Of a DNA stretch of 64,000 nucleotides, positions 40,998 to 48,802 are shown in pieces. Made by a program: the position numbers and the translations under genes. This DNA is from Ideonella_A sp963843805 (GTDB lineage Bacteria > Pseudomonadota > Gammaproteobacteria > Burkholderiales > Burkholderiaceae_C): assembly GCA_963843805.1 (NCBI GenBank), contig CAWJLY010000011.1, positions 183,683-247,682 of the forward strand. The letters run 5' to 3'. The notes below the pieces were generated by a model, which saw only the letters and a list, made by a program, of their open reading frames with translations, searched no databases and was not told where the DNA came from. Each line of letters begins with the position of its first letter. The first letter of the stretch is position 1.

Positions 40998-41997
40998 GCG
41001 CCCCGTCATCGCCGAGCATCGACATCACCGCGAAGGTGGAGCAATACTTGGCTGAACGCCGGCGCCTCGGGTTCAAGCCGTGCTCTTCCGATCTCGCCGT
41101 GCGTCACTTCACCCGCTTCATGGCCGGAGAGGATCAGCGTAGCGCGTTGACGGTGGACGTGATGGTCCAGTGGGCGCGTCAGGTGCAATCTCGGTATCTC
41201 GTGGACGGTCAGCCCAATGTCGATACCGCAGCGCGCCGGCTGGCGACGCTGCGCCCCTTCATGCGCTGGCTGCAGCAGTTCGATCCGACCGTCGAAGTTC
41301 CAGACGACTCCAGCTTCGGTCCGATCCCGCGCCGCGTGGCGCCTCACATCTACAGCGAAGTCGAGATCGCAGCGCTGATCGTCGCGGCCCGTCGACTCGG
41401 GCCCTCGGATGGCGTTCGTGCCGCCACTTATGCGACGCTGTTCGGCCTGATCGCATCGGCCGGGCTTCGGGTCTCTGAAGCGATCAGCCTGGCCGACACA
41501 GATGCCGATCTGGACGGCGGCATCCTGACCATCCAGCAGACCAAGTTCGGCAAGTCGCGCATGGTGCCGCTGCACCCCAGCGTGATCGGCCCGCTGGCCG
41601 CCTACCGAGCTTCCTGCGCCGCCAGCACGTACAACCGAGGCCGCAGATGACCTTCTTCGTCAGCTCGCGCGGCGTGCGCCGCGGCGAGCCGCTGGGAGAC
41701 CGGCAGGTGCATCGAGTGTTCTGTCAGTTGCGCGAACAGTTGGGCTGGATTGATCGCGGCGGCCATGGCCAACCCAGGGTGCATGACCTGCGCCACAGCT
41801 TTGCCGTGAGGCGGATGATCCTGTGGCATCAGCAGGGAGCGAACCTCGACCAACGAATGCTGGCCTTGTCCACGTACATGGGCCACATCAACATCTCCAG
41901 CACCTACTGGTACCTGAGCGGCGTGCCGGAGTTGATGGCGTTGGCCGGCGCTCGATTCGAACGCTTCGCCGACTTCGCGGAGAGCGACGATGAGTAG
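40994..41997 (+). CDS. RIT tyrosine recombinase B (frameshifted)
   Basis: Second recombinase. The frame from ATG 40994 carries a SAM-like N-terminal DNA-binding domain and SAGLRVSEAISL (first Arg), then stops at 41650. The rest continues one base out of phase as TFFVSSRGVRRGEPLGDRQVHRVF, VHDLRHSFAVRRM and STYWYLS (Tyr). A missing T near 41611 (CGAGCTTCCTG expected as GCTTTCCTG) restores about 335 residues. It ends eight bases inside the third gene. Confidence 0.85.
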
Positions 41998-43012
41998 CCC
42001 TGACCACCGCAAGCCCGCTCCGCCGAGCTTCGCGACGCTGGTCCAGTCCTTCTTCGCCGAACACATGACGCAGCAGCGCGCGTTGAGCCCGCAGACCGTT
42101 GCGGCCTACAGGGACGCGTTCGTGCTGTTCCTGGACTTCGCCCAGGCGCGACTGCACAAGACGCCCACGACGCTGTCGCTCGCCGACCTGACGCCCGCGC
42201 TGATCCTGGACTTCCTCGACCATCTCGAACGCGATCGGCACAACACCGTCCGCAGCCGCAATGCGCGACTGGCCGCGCTGCGCTCGTTCCTGAAGTTCGC
42301 GGCTCGGCGAGATGTGACGGCACTTCAGGTCGTCGAGCACGCGCTCGGCGTGCCGATGAAGCGCTTCGAGCGGCCGATGTTCGAGTTCCTGACACGCGAG
42401 GAGATGCTGGCCGTGATCGGTGGTGCGCCGGGAGCGGATTGGGTGAGCCAGCGAGACAAGCTCCTGCTGGCCCTGCTGTACAACACCGGTGCCCGCGTGT
42501 CGGAGGTGATCGGCGTGAAGGTCGGGGACGTCGTGCTGGCCCCGGCCGCCTGCGTGCATCTGCATGGCAAGGGACGCAAGCAACGGTCGGTGCCGCTCTG
42601 GCGATCGACAGTCAAGGTGATCCGCGCCTGGCTGAGGCTCAACCCGGACCTGACTTCCACGTCGGCGCTGCTGCCCAACCGCGGCGGACAGGGGATGACG
42701 CGATCCAACGTAACGCAGCGCCTGGCGTTGGCCGTCAAGGCCGCGGCGCTCACGACGCCCAGCCTGGCCGGGAGAACGATCTCTCCGCACTGCCTCAGGC
42801 ATTCGACGGCCATGCACCTTCTGCAGTCGGGCGTGGACATCACCGTGATCGCCCTGTGGCTCGGACACGAGAGTCCAGCGACGACGCACCAGTACGTTGA
42901 GGCCGATCTCGCCATGAAGGAGAAGGCACTGGCCAGGCTTCAGGATCCCAACGTGGTCCCACGGCGGTTCCGGGCAGATGACGACCTGTTGAAGTTCCTC
43001 AAGACCTTGTAA
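41990..43012 (+). CDS. RIT tyrosine recombinase C
   Basis: Third recombinase, 340 residues, frame intact. It has an N-terminal core-binding domain (~20-110) and catalytic residues in NTGARVSEVIGV (Arg), the Lys-bearing HGKGRKQRSVPLW turn, HCLRHSTAMHLLQSG (HxLR), WLGHES and HQYVEADL (Tyr). Closest in style to XerC/D-like phage integrases. Overlaps RitB by eight bases. Confidence 0.92.
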   Translation: MSSPDHRKPAPPSFATLVQSFFAEHMTQQRALSPQTVAAYRDAFVLFLDFAQARLHKTPTTLSLADLTPALILDFLDHLERDRHNTVRSRNARLAALRSFLKFAARRDVTALQVVEHALGVPMKRFERPMFEFLTREEMLAVIGGAPGADWVSQRDKLLLALLYNTGARVSEVIGVKVGDVVLAPAACVHLHGKGRKQRSVPLWRSTVKVIRAWLRLNPDLTSTSALLPNRGGQGMTRSNVTQRLALAVKAAALTTPSLAGRTISPHCLRHSTAMHLLQSGVDITVIALWLGHESPATTHQYVEADLAMKEKALARLQDPNVVPRRFRADDDLLKFLKTL

Positions 43013-43027
43013 TTACGTGCAGTTCAA
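43013..43027 (-). repeat. Right inner inverted repeat of the RIT element
   Basis: TTACGTGCAGTTCAA starts directly after the RitC stop and pairs with 39685-39699. Confidence 0.7.
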
Positions 43028-43085
43028 AGACGCGACCGCAGCCCTCTTGCGAGGGCGGCGACGCCGCGCTGCCGGACCAACTATG

Positions 43086-43110
43086 CATAACTGCGTGCTG
43101 TGCATAACGC
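43086..43110 (-). repeat. Right outer inverted repeat of the RIT element
   Basis: 25 bp beginning CATAACTGCGTGCTGTGCAT; inverted match to 39592-39616. Confidence 0.85.
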
Positions 43111-43355
43111 CCCGTTGCAGCCCGTCGCGACAGGCAGCTCTCGGGCGCGCCACCTCGTCATCCAGTCAGATTCGGTTTCTATGCAGCATCGCAACGCCCC
43201 CCTACGGCTTGGGCTTGCGTCGGAAGACGAGCCCGGGCAAAGTCCAGCAAAAAAGGGATGCCGGTTTTGCCGGAAGGCTAGGACTGGATGAAACCACCGT
43301 TATCTACCGACAAACCAAGCATCCATGCGGCTTGCGCTGGGTCAGCGCTCGCCGA
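43111..43355. other. Spacer between the RIT element and the attI-like site
   Basis: 245 bases with no recognisable gene. In a complete integron the integrase gene would start here, running leftward. I see no integrase-like reading frame, so it was lost or displaced by the RIT element. Confidence 0.4.
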
Positions 43356-43414
43356 GTTAGGGAGACAGCGCCGACGTTATGCAGCAAAACTGTCGCCATA
43401 TACACAAGTTAGGC
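43356..43414 (+). other. Integron attI-like recombination site
   Basis: Strong resemblance to class 1 attI as I remember it. Two direct integrase-binding repeats start GTTAGGGAG (43356) and GTTATGCAGCA (43376), then GTCGCC, then core GTTAGGC (43408-43414). The distance from the second repeat to the core (32 bp) is the same as in attI1, and that from first to second repeat is 20 versus 19. The first cassette begins inside this core. Confidence 0.65.
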
Positions 43415-43448
43415 GCTTCACCACTGCGACGAAACCACTCCCTTCCAC

Positions 43449-44051
43449 ATGATTCAACAGCCCTCCTCCATACTAAAGGTTGCCTACTGCTTGGTGCTGC
43501 TCGCCGCGATCTTGCCGTTCGGCTTGGCCAAGTCTGGTTGGGTCGGGCTGGCTACCGGCGCAAGCATGGGGCTTGTTCCATTCCTCGGGCCTCTCGTCTT
43601 TCTGGGCCTGGGGCTCTATCGCGTATACCTCGTAGCACGCGTGCCGGGTGTTCTCAGCTCGCCGGAAGCCACGGGCCTCGCTGCTTTCCTACGCGCAGCC
43701 GGCACGTTTTGCCTCTATGTTGGGGTGCTAGCGTCAGTTCTCAGCTGGGTTGCTGGCCCATTGATGCGAGCGTTCATGAAGAGCCGAACCGATAGCGGTG
43801 CTGAATTCTTTGTTGTCGGGGTTTATCTTTCCCTGGCGGCCGGCATTGGCATGTTGGGGTTGTTGTCGTTCGAATTCAGCCGCCTTCTTGCGTTTGAGCG
43901 CGATGCTCAACGAGCAAGCGCCAAACCCCTCCGTCAAGGGGACGTTCACAAGCGGGCTTCGCCCACTTGCGGCCGCCCCTTACGTCGAAAGTTGGGCGTC
44001 ATAGGAGGCTTCGCAGCTTTGCGGAGGAGCCCTGCTATCCTTCCCGCATGA
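43449..44051 (+). CDS. Small membrane protein encoded by cassette 1
   Basis: A 200-residue protein with four probable transmembrane helices in residues ~10-150 (for example VAYCLVLLAAILPFGLA and GVYLSLAAGIGMLGLLSF). I do not recognise a family. The last ~45 residues, after SRLLAFERD, are Arg/Pro-rich. They are encoded by the attC site and by the start of the next cassette, so they are probably not a folded domain. The stop overlaps the hicA start (ATGA). Its upstream 35 bases hold the attI/cassette junction. Confidence 0.65.
   Translation: MIQQPSSILKVAYCLVLLAAILPFGLAKSGWVGLATGASMGLVPFLGPLVFLGLGLYRVYLVARVPGVLSSPEATGLAAFLRAAGTFCLYVGVLASVLSWVAGPLMRAFMKSRTDSGAEFFVVGVYLSLAAGIGMLGLLSFEFSRLLAFERDAQRASAKPLRQGDVHKRASPTCGRPLRRKLGVIGGFAALRRSPAILPA
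43920..43997 (+). other. attC site of cassette 1
   Basis: A 78-bp imperfect palindrome. It has a weak inverse core GCCAAAC (43920), internal stems AAGGGG/CCCCTT and CAAGCGGGC/GCCCACTTG, and core GTTGGGC (43991). The alternative frame spells NPSVKGT...GLRPLAAAPYV, a translation typical of attC sites. Confidence 0.75.
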
Positions 44052-44236
44052 AGGTCAGCGACGTCCTGAGATTGCTCCAAACCGATGGTTGGTACTTGGT
44101 CGCAATTCGTGGAAGCCATCGTCAATTCAAGCACGCGAACAAGCCTGGTCGCGTCACTGTTCCTGGCAAACCGAGCGACGATTTGGCGCCCGGCACATTG
44201 AACAGTATTCAGAAGCAGGCTGGTCTTAAGTTGTGA
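44048..44236 (+). CDS. hicA: HicA-type mRNA interferase toxin
   Basis: A 62-residue double-stranded-RNA-binding-like toxin. It opens MKVSDVLRLLQTDGW, then RGSHRQFKH with the catalytic His, and ends in GTLNSIQKQAGL. Standard HicA size. It precedes hicB by six bases, within an integron cassette, the setting in which toxin-antitoxin pairs stabilise cassette arrays. Confidence 0.93.
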   Translation: MKVSDVLRLLQTDGWYLVAIRGSHRQFKHANKPGRVTVPGKPSDDLAPGTLNSIQKQAGLKL

Positions 44237-44242
44237 GGTCAT

Positions 44243-44455
44243 ATGCGCTACGCCATCGTCATTGAAAAGGCCGAAGGTAACTATTCGGCGTACGTCCCGG
44301 ATCTTCCTGGCTGCGTAGCCACGGGAGCAACTGTTGCAGAAGTCGAAGCCGAAATCCGCGAAGCGATCGTTTTCCATGTTGAAGGTCTGCGCGAAGACGG
44401 ATTGCCAATTCCGGATAGCGCAAGCCAAGTCGAATACGTTGAGGTCGCAGCGTAG
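44243..44455 (+). CDS. hicB: HicB-type antitoxin, short form
   Basis: A 70-residue RNase H-like HicB domain: MRYAIVIEKAEGNYSAYVPDLPGC, ATVAEVEAEIREAI, EGLREDGLPIP. It lacks the C-terminal HTH or ribbon-helix-helix domain found in many HicB proteins, so it may neutralise HicA without binding DNA. AGG lies upstream of ATG 44243. Confidence 0.92.
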   Translation: MRYAIVIEKAEGNYSAYVPDLPGCVATGATVAEVEAEIREAIVFHVEGLREDGLPIPDSASQVEYVEVAA

Positions 44456-44505
44456 AGCACAGCTGCCTCGTCAGTCATGGAACGCCTCGCGCTTCGGCCA
44501 GTGAC

Positions 44506-44607
44506 GCCCAACCCATCGGTCAAGCGGACAGCTGACGGCGGGTTTGGTTCGATCGCTTCGGCCAAGTCGGCGGCGCTGTTGGCCGCCGCTTACCTCAAAT
44601 GTTGAAC
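44506..44607 (+). other. attC site of cassette 2
   Basis: A 102-bp site with inverse core GCCCAAC (44506-44512, full match to RYYYAAC), TCAAGCGGAC...GCCGCTTACCTCA arms and core GTTGAAC (44601-44607, full match to GTTRRRY). It starts 50 bases after the hicB stop. Confidence 0.85.
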
Positions 44608-45362
44608 GGCAGCTTCCAGGCGTCGAATCCTGTTTCGTAAAGGACCGCAACTGGCCGAGTGCGGGTCCACGATATCGTGCGTCCGATGTCGGCTGACCGT
44701 AAGATCGCCGACGTTCGATTGCGCCACCCGAACGCTTGCTGAGGGCCGATGGTTGCGCTCCGGCATTGCCCTATCGGGTTCCTGAATGGAGTTGCGCAGT
44801 TGGCAGTTCGGAACCCCTGCGCTCGACGGCCCAGAGTGCCCTCATTTGCCGTCATGTGCCGCCAGCAACAAGGGGGACCATAGGGGGACTTGCAGTGCGA
44901 CTTCTACCTGGAACCTCAGGTTCTATGGGGCCTGCAAAGTCACGGGCAGGTACTGGGCCATGACGGGCGTGTGGGCCGGCTCGCCGGGGAGCGGTGCGTT
45001 GCCTGTCTTTGTCTTGTCGTTCATCAAGCGGACGGGTTCGTGGGATCGAAGCCGGACTGTTCGGCCCAGGCCTTGAATTTTCCGCCTGACTTGAGGGATT
45101 ATCGGTCTGATAGGTGGAAGGCCGTCCAGAGCTTGCCGATAAGCGCCGTCATTACTGGTCGATTCGGCCGCCATCGGGTACCCCATTGCGCAATATCCCC
45201 GCTGCCGCTTTTCCACATCCGCATCAATCCGGGTGGCCGGCGTCGACGAAGTCGATGACGCGCTGGATGAGCCAAGCGCATAGAGATGCGCCCGACCTTT
45301 CCATTGAATAGGGGGAGCTGTGGATTCCGTTGCCCACTCTCGACAACCGGACGTGCTACCTT
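44608..45362. other. Gene-poor right flank of the island
   Basis: 755 bases with no convincing gene apart from the mutS fragment. A 13-bp palindrome, GAACCTCAGGTTC (44911-44923), lies immediately before that fragment. The part beyond 45024 is probably the ancestral sequence upstream of mutS. Confidence 0.5.
44923..45024 (-). pseudogene. Truncated mutS 5' fragment
   Basis: From ATG 45024 this encodes MNDKTKTG... and then HTPVMAQYL, the hallmark MutS N-terminus. It breaks off after that leucine and stops at 44923. GCAGGTACTGGGCCAT (44946-44961) is identical to 38306-38321 inside mutS, while the preceding codons differ. It is therefore a diverged second allele, not a perfect duplication. Confidence 0.8.
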
Positions 45363-45809
45363 ATGTCAATGACCAAAAACAGCCAGCCGTCGAGTGACCT
45401 CGCAAAAGCCACGGACGACTCCGGAGCGCCCAAGTTGGGCCCGAACGAGGAGACGCTGGTGGTCGGGGCTTTTCGACTGATCGAGCGCGCTCTGTTGATC
45501 ACGGTCGCGGCGATGACCCTCGGCGCCGCCGCTGTGGAGGTCTGGGGCGTGATCGGGTCCCGCAAGATCGACCTCGCCGACATCCTGCTGATGTTTCTGT
45601 ACACCGAAGTGATCGGCATGGTCGCTGTGTTCTACACCGGCAGCGGCTCGCCCTTCATCTACCCGATTTTCATTGCCATCACCGCGCTGGCACGTCTCAT
45701 CGTGCTGCAAGGCAAAGACATGGCGCCGGAAAACATCTTGTTCGAGGCCGGTGCCATCGTGCTGCTGGCGATTTCGGCGGTTGTCATCGTCCGCGCCGGG
45801 AAGTCCTGA
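45363..45809 (+). CDS. PsiE-family membrane protein
   Basis: A 148-residue protein matching the phosphate-starvation-inducible PsiE family. It has four transmembrane helices (for example LLITVAAMTLGAAAVEVWGV and FIYPIFIAITALARLIVL) and the FLYTEVIGMVAVFYTG block. Function is not established for the family. The start is uncertain (ATG 45363 or 45369; no strong ribosome site). No Pho box is seen upstream, unlike phoX. Confidence 0.85.
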   Translation: MSMTKNSQPSSDLAKATDDSGAPKLGPNEETLVVGAFRLIERALLITVAAMTLGAAAVEVWGVIGSRKIDLADILLMFLYTEVIGMVAVFYTGSGSPFIYPIFIAITALARLIVLQGKDMAPENILFEAGAIVLLAISAVVIVRAGKS

Positions 45810-45892
45810 TTCCGGATTTCGGACCCGCACGGTTGCCTGTCGCCAGCGGCTGCGAGCGGTCCCTGAACGCGGCGATGCCGCTCACCGCCCAC

Positions 45893-46669
45893 TCAGTGAA
45901 GCCAGCGTTCCATGGCGTCCAGCAGCCCCTGCCGTACCTGCTGCTGACGCGCCGGGTCGGCGCCGCCGCAGGCCAATCTGCAGACCCAGTCGGTGGGCGA
46001 CTCGAAGTCGCAGTGCGACGCGCCTTCGATCAGTTCGTCTCGCCACAACATCGGCAGCTCGGCTGCCCAAGGGGCTGCCGCGGCGCTGCCGTTGCAGCGC
46101 GACGGCGGTGCGCGCAGCAACAGCGTCTCGGTACGCAGCCGGCCGGCTGCGGCCAGGCCCAGGCGCTCGGTCTCGCCCGACACCGTGCGGTCAAACGGAT
46201 CCAGACCGACAAAGCCCACCACGCCGGGCGTGTCCGCAGCCAGCAGGCTGGACAGCCCGCCCGCTGAAAAGCCGACAAGCACGACCCTTTCCACCGGGGC
46301 GCCGAAGGGTCCGCCCGCACGCAGCAGGCCGACCAGCGCGGCGAGCGCGCGGGCGTTGCAGCGGAAGTCGAAGGTGCAGGGCAGGTCCGGCGTCAGCGCC
46401 AGCACACCGGCCTCGGCCAGCGCCTGCGCATGGCCTGCCAAGGTGCGCCGGCTGCGGGTAAAGCCGTGCGAGAGGATCACAGCGCCGCGCGGCGGGCCGG
46501 CAGCCGGGTACACATCCAGCGTCACGCGGTGTCCGTCGGTTGCATCGACCTGCTTCTGCACTGGCGACGGCGCCAGCGGCGCGGCGGCTGCGGCCATCGA
46601 GACCATGGCCGCAGCCGCGCTCAGCAACGCGCGACGGACCGGACTTGCAGAGCGCATCAGGGTTGACAT
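45893..46669 (-). CDS. Secreted alpha/beta hydrolase
   Basis: A 258-residue hydrolase with a Sec signal peptide (to about ...MAAAAAP). It has LSHGFTRSRR (oxyanion region), nucleophile GFSAGG and a C-terminal EGASHCDFESP holding the His. Similar to chlorophyllase/dienelactone-hydrolase-like enzymes; the Ser nucleophile makes a dienelactone hydrolase (Cys) unlikely. Substrate unknown. Confidence 0.82.
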   Translation of the reverse strand: MSTLMRSASPVRRALLSAAAAMVSMAAAAAPLAPSPVQKQVDATDGHRVTLDVYPAAGPPRGAVILSHGFTRSRRTLAGHAQALAEAGVLALTPDLPCTFDFRCNARALAALVGLLRAGGPFGAPVERVVLVGFSAGGLSSLLAADTPGVVGFVGLDPFDRTVSGETERLGLAAAGRLRTETLLLRAPPSRCNGSAAAAPWAAELPMLWRDELIEGASHCDFESPTDWVCRLACGGADPARQQQVRQGLLDAMERWLH

Positions 46670-46812
46670 TCATGGATTGTCGGTGGCCGCGAGGGGCGGA
46701 CGGGCGACCGCCAGGCGCCATTGATCAGCGAAGGCGATCGCACTGGAGTCCATCACAACGTACGATGGACGGCTTCGGCAGGCAGCAGGTTGCCGCTTTG
46801 AAGGAGACCGGA

Positions 46813-47487
46813 ATGGACCAGAAGGTGGCCTTGATCGTGGGCGTGGGGCCGGGAATCAGCAGCGCATTCGCCGAATCGCTGGCGGCATCGGGTTACGCGG
46901 TTGCAGTTGCAGCACGCAACCTCGACCGTCTGCGTCCGCTGGCGACAACCCTCGGCGCGACACCGTTCGAAGCCGATGCATCGCAGCCCGCCAGCATCGT
47001 TCGACTGTTCGACGCCGTCGAGCGCACGCTGGGCGCGCCGCAGGTGGTGCTCTACAACCCGAGCGCGCGCATCCGCGGCGATTTGCTCAGCCTGGACATG
47101 GCGGCGGCCGCTGCGGCGATCCAGACCACGGCCGTCGGGGCGCTCGCCACCGCTCAGGAGGCCGCGCGCCGCATGCTGCCGCGAGGCAGCGGCAGCATTT
47201 TCTTCACCGGCGCAACCGCCGGCGTCAAGGGTTTTGCCAAGTCGTCGGTGTTTGCCATGGGCAAGTTTGCGCTGCGCGGGCTGGCGCAAAGCCTGGCCCG
47301 CGAGTTGGGCCCGGCAGGCATTCATGTCGTCCACTTCGTCATCGACGGCAGTGTGAATCAGGGCGGCAGAGACCCCGGCGACTTCACGCCGCAGGCGATT
47401 GCGCGCTCGTACATGGCTGCGCTGGCGCAACCGCCGGGCGCCTGGAGCTGGGAGATCGAGTTGCGCAGCCACACGGAGGCCTTCTGA
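46813..47487 (+). CDS. Short-chain dehydrogenase-like protein with Phe at the Tyr site
   Basis: A 224-residue SDR-fold protein: nucleotide motif GVGPGISSA, then an NPSAR segment in the NNAG position and FTGATAG for the Ser region. At the YxxxK position it reads FAMGK, so the catalytic tyrosine is Phe. ATG 46813 has AAGGAG upstream. It may be a non-oxidoreductase member or use an altered mechanism. Substrate unknown. Confidence 0.83.
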   Translation: MDQKVALIVGVGPGISSAFAESLAASGYAVAVAARNLDRLRPLATTLGATPFEADASQPASIVRLFDAVERTLGAPQVVLYNPSARIRGDLLSLDMAAAAAAIQTTAVGALATAQEAARRMLPRGSGSIFFTGATAGVKGFAKSSVFAMGKFALRGLAQSLARELGPAGIHVVHFVIDGSVNQGGRDPGDFTPQAIARSYMAALAQPPGAWSWEIELRSHTEAF

Positions 47488-47543
47488 ACCGCGCCAAGCT
47501 GCGGCGACCGATCTGAACCCGCTGCGCGAGAATTGATGATCCC

Positions 47544-47819
47544 ATGACTGCATCACCCGATCAGACTGCCGCGTCGACCCCCGGTGCTCGCCCACGCAGG
47601 AACCCGCTGAGCCCGAAGAAACTGCTGCTCAGCAAGTGGACAGCGGTATCGCCCGCCAACCGGGAGAAGCATTTTGTCGTGACGCGGGTGCTCGAGCCCG
47701 AGCCACCGACCGTCCGGATCGAATGGGTCGAGATCGAGGCCGTCCATTCCGGGCGGTCGTCGCTGCTGCAATGGCGCGAGCTGACCGACGGCAACCGCTG
47801 GCGGCAGGGTTGGGTATGA
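47544..47819 (+). CDS. TIGR02450-family Trp-rich small protein
   Basis: A 91-residue protein with the TIGR02450 pattern: NPLSPKKLLLSKWTAV, EKHFVVTRVL, and a tryptophan-rich end (WVEIEAVHS, LQWRELTDGNRWRQGW). Function unknown. It lies between the SDR and a hydrolase gene on the same strand. Confidence 0.85.
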   Translation: MTASPDQTAASTPGARPRRNPLSPKKLLLSKWTAVSPANREKHFVVTRVLEPEPPTVRIEWVEIEAVHSGRSSLLQWRELTDGNRWRQGWV

Positions 47820-47844
47820 GCTCGACAACCAGGGAAAGTCAGGC

Positions 47845-48777
47845 GTGACGCCCCAGTTGCCGGCGGCGCTGAGCGGCGAACGCTTCGAGTTTGCAAGTCG
47901 GGCCGGGCGGCTGAGTGCCTACGTGGCCGGCCAGGGACCGCCGCTGCTGCTCATCCACAGCATCAACGCGGCGGCGTCGGCTGCCGAGGTTCGACCGCTG
48001 CACGAGCATTACCGCGCCACCCGGACGGTGTTTTCGATCGATCTGCCAGGCTACGGATTCTCGGACCGCAGTGATCGGCAGTACACACCGCGCCTGATGA
48101 CCGATGCCGTCCACGCCGTCACCGAGCAAATTCGTGCCCGCTGCGGGCCGGCGCCGATCGATGCGCTGGCGGTGTCGCTGTCGTGCGAGTTTCTGGCGCG
48201 CGCCGCGTCCGAGGCGTCGCCCCACTACAGCCGCCTGGCACTTGTCAGCCCGACGGGTTTCAGGGGACTGGCGAGTTGGCGCGGCGCGCCCGGCAGTACC
48301 CGGGGCAAGCCCTGGCTGTACAAGACACTGCGAGGGCCCGGCGAACGCTGGGGAGGCGCCCTGTTTCGCACGCTGACACAACCTGGCGTGGTCCGCTACT
48401 TTCTGCGTCGCACCTGGGGGTCGAAGGAAATCGACGAGACGCTGTGGGCCTACTGCGTGCTGACCGCGCGGGCGCCCGGTGCCGAACATGCGCCACTGCA
48501 CTTCCTCGCGGCCAACCTGTTCAGCGCGGACATCCACACCGTCTACGAGCAACTTCAGATGCCGGTCTGGATGTCGCACGGCGTGCGCGGTGACTTCACC
48601 GACTACCGCGGCCAAGTCATCGTGGAGGCCCGACCGAACTGGCAGTTCAGCGTTTTCCCAAGCGGCGCGTTGCCGTACTTCGAGTTGCCCGGCGACTTCT
48701 GCAACCGCTTCGACGGGTTCCTGGCCAGCGCGCCGGCAGTCGATTCGTCGCGGCCGGCCGATCGCCACGACAGCTGA
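47845..48777 (+). CDS. Alpha/beta hydrolase
   Basis: A 310-residue alpha/beta-hydrolase-like protein starting at GTG 47845. It has LLLIHSINAAASA (oxyanion strand) and FSIDLPGYGFSDRS. The nucleophile elbow reads VSLSCEF, lacking the second Gly of GxSxG. No function can be named. The next gene is convergent 25 bases away. Confidence 0.8.
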   Translation: MTPQLPAALSGERFEFASRAGRLSAYVAGQGPPLLLIHSINAAASAAEVRPLHEHYRATRTVFSIDLPGYGFSDRSDRQYTPRLMTDAVHAVTEQIRARCGPAPIDALAVSLSCEFLARAASEASPHYSRLALVSPTGFRGLASWRGAPGSTRGKPWLYKTLRGPGERWGGALFRTLTQPGVVRYFLRRTWGSKEIDETLWAYCVLTARAPGAEHAPLHFLAANLFSADIHTVYEQLQMPVWMSHGVRGDFTDYRGQVIVEARPNWQFSVFPSGALPYFELPGDFCNRFDGFLASAPAVDSSRPADRHDS

Positions 48778-48802
48778 TGCAGGGCGGGTCGAGCGACTGG
48801 CT

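Larger units (their letters stand above)
39592..43110 (+). mobile_element. RIT element (recombinase in trio)
   Basis: Three tyrosine recombinase genes in the same direction, each overlapping the next, between inverted repeats: the defining layout of RIT elements. Outer ends are 25-bp imperfect inverted repeats (39592-39616 and 43086-43110, one mismatch, both with GCGTTATGC-type outer ends). Inner inverted repeats lie at 39685-39699 and 43013-43027 (TTGAACTG core, 13 of 15 matching). No target duplication is obvious. RitA and RitB each contain one frameshift, so present activity is uncertain. Confidence 0.88.
43409..44601 (+). mobile_element. Two integron gene cassettes
   Basis: Cassette 1 (43409-43991, 583 bp) carries a membrane-protein gene and cassette 2 (43992-44601, 610 bp) carries hicA/hicB. 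Each has its genes in one direction followed by an attC hairpin, with boundaries between G and TT of the core sites GTTAGGC, GTTGGGC and GTTGAAC. No integrase gene is visible in the window, so mobility would depend on an enzyme supplied in trans. Confidence 0.7.

Noticed and set aside
43017..43412. A 131-codon plus-strand frame after the RIT element
   Set aside because: It begins inside the RIT right end and crosses the attI-like site; no family resemblance.
45240..45362. Pho box before the PsiE-family gene
   Set aside because: No CTGTCAT-like repeats at 11-bp spacing were found, unlike at phoX.
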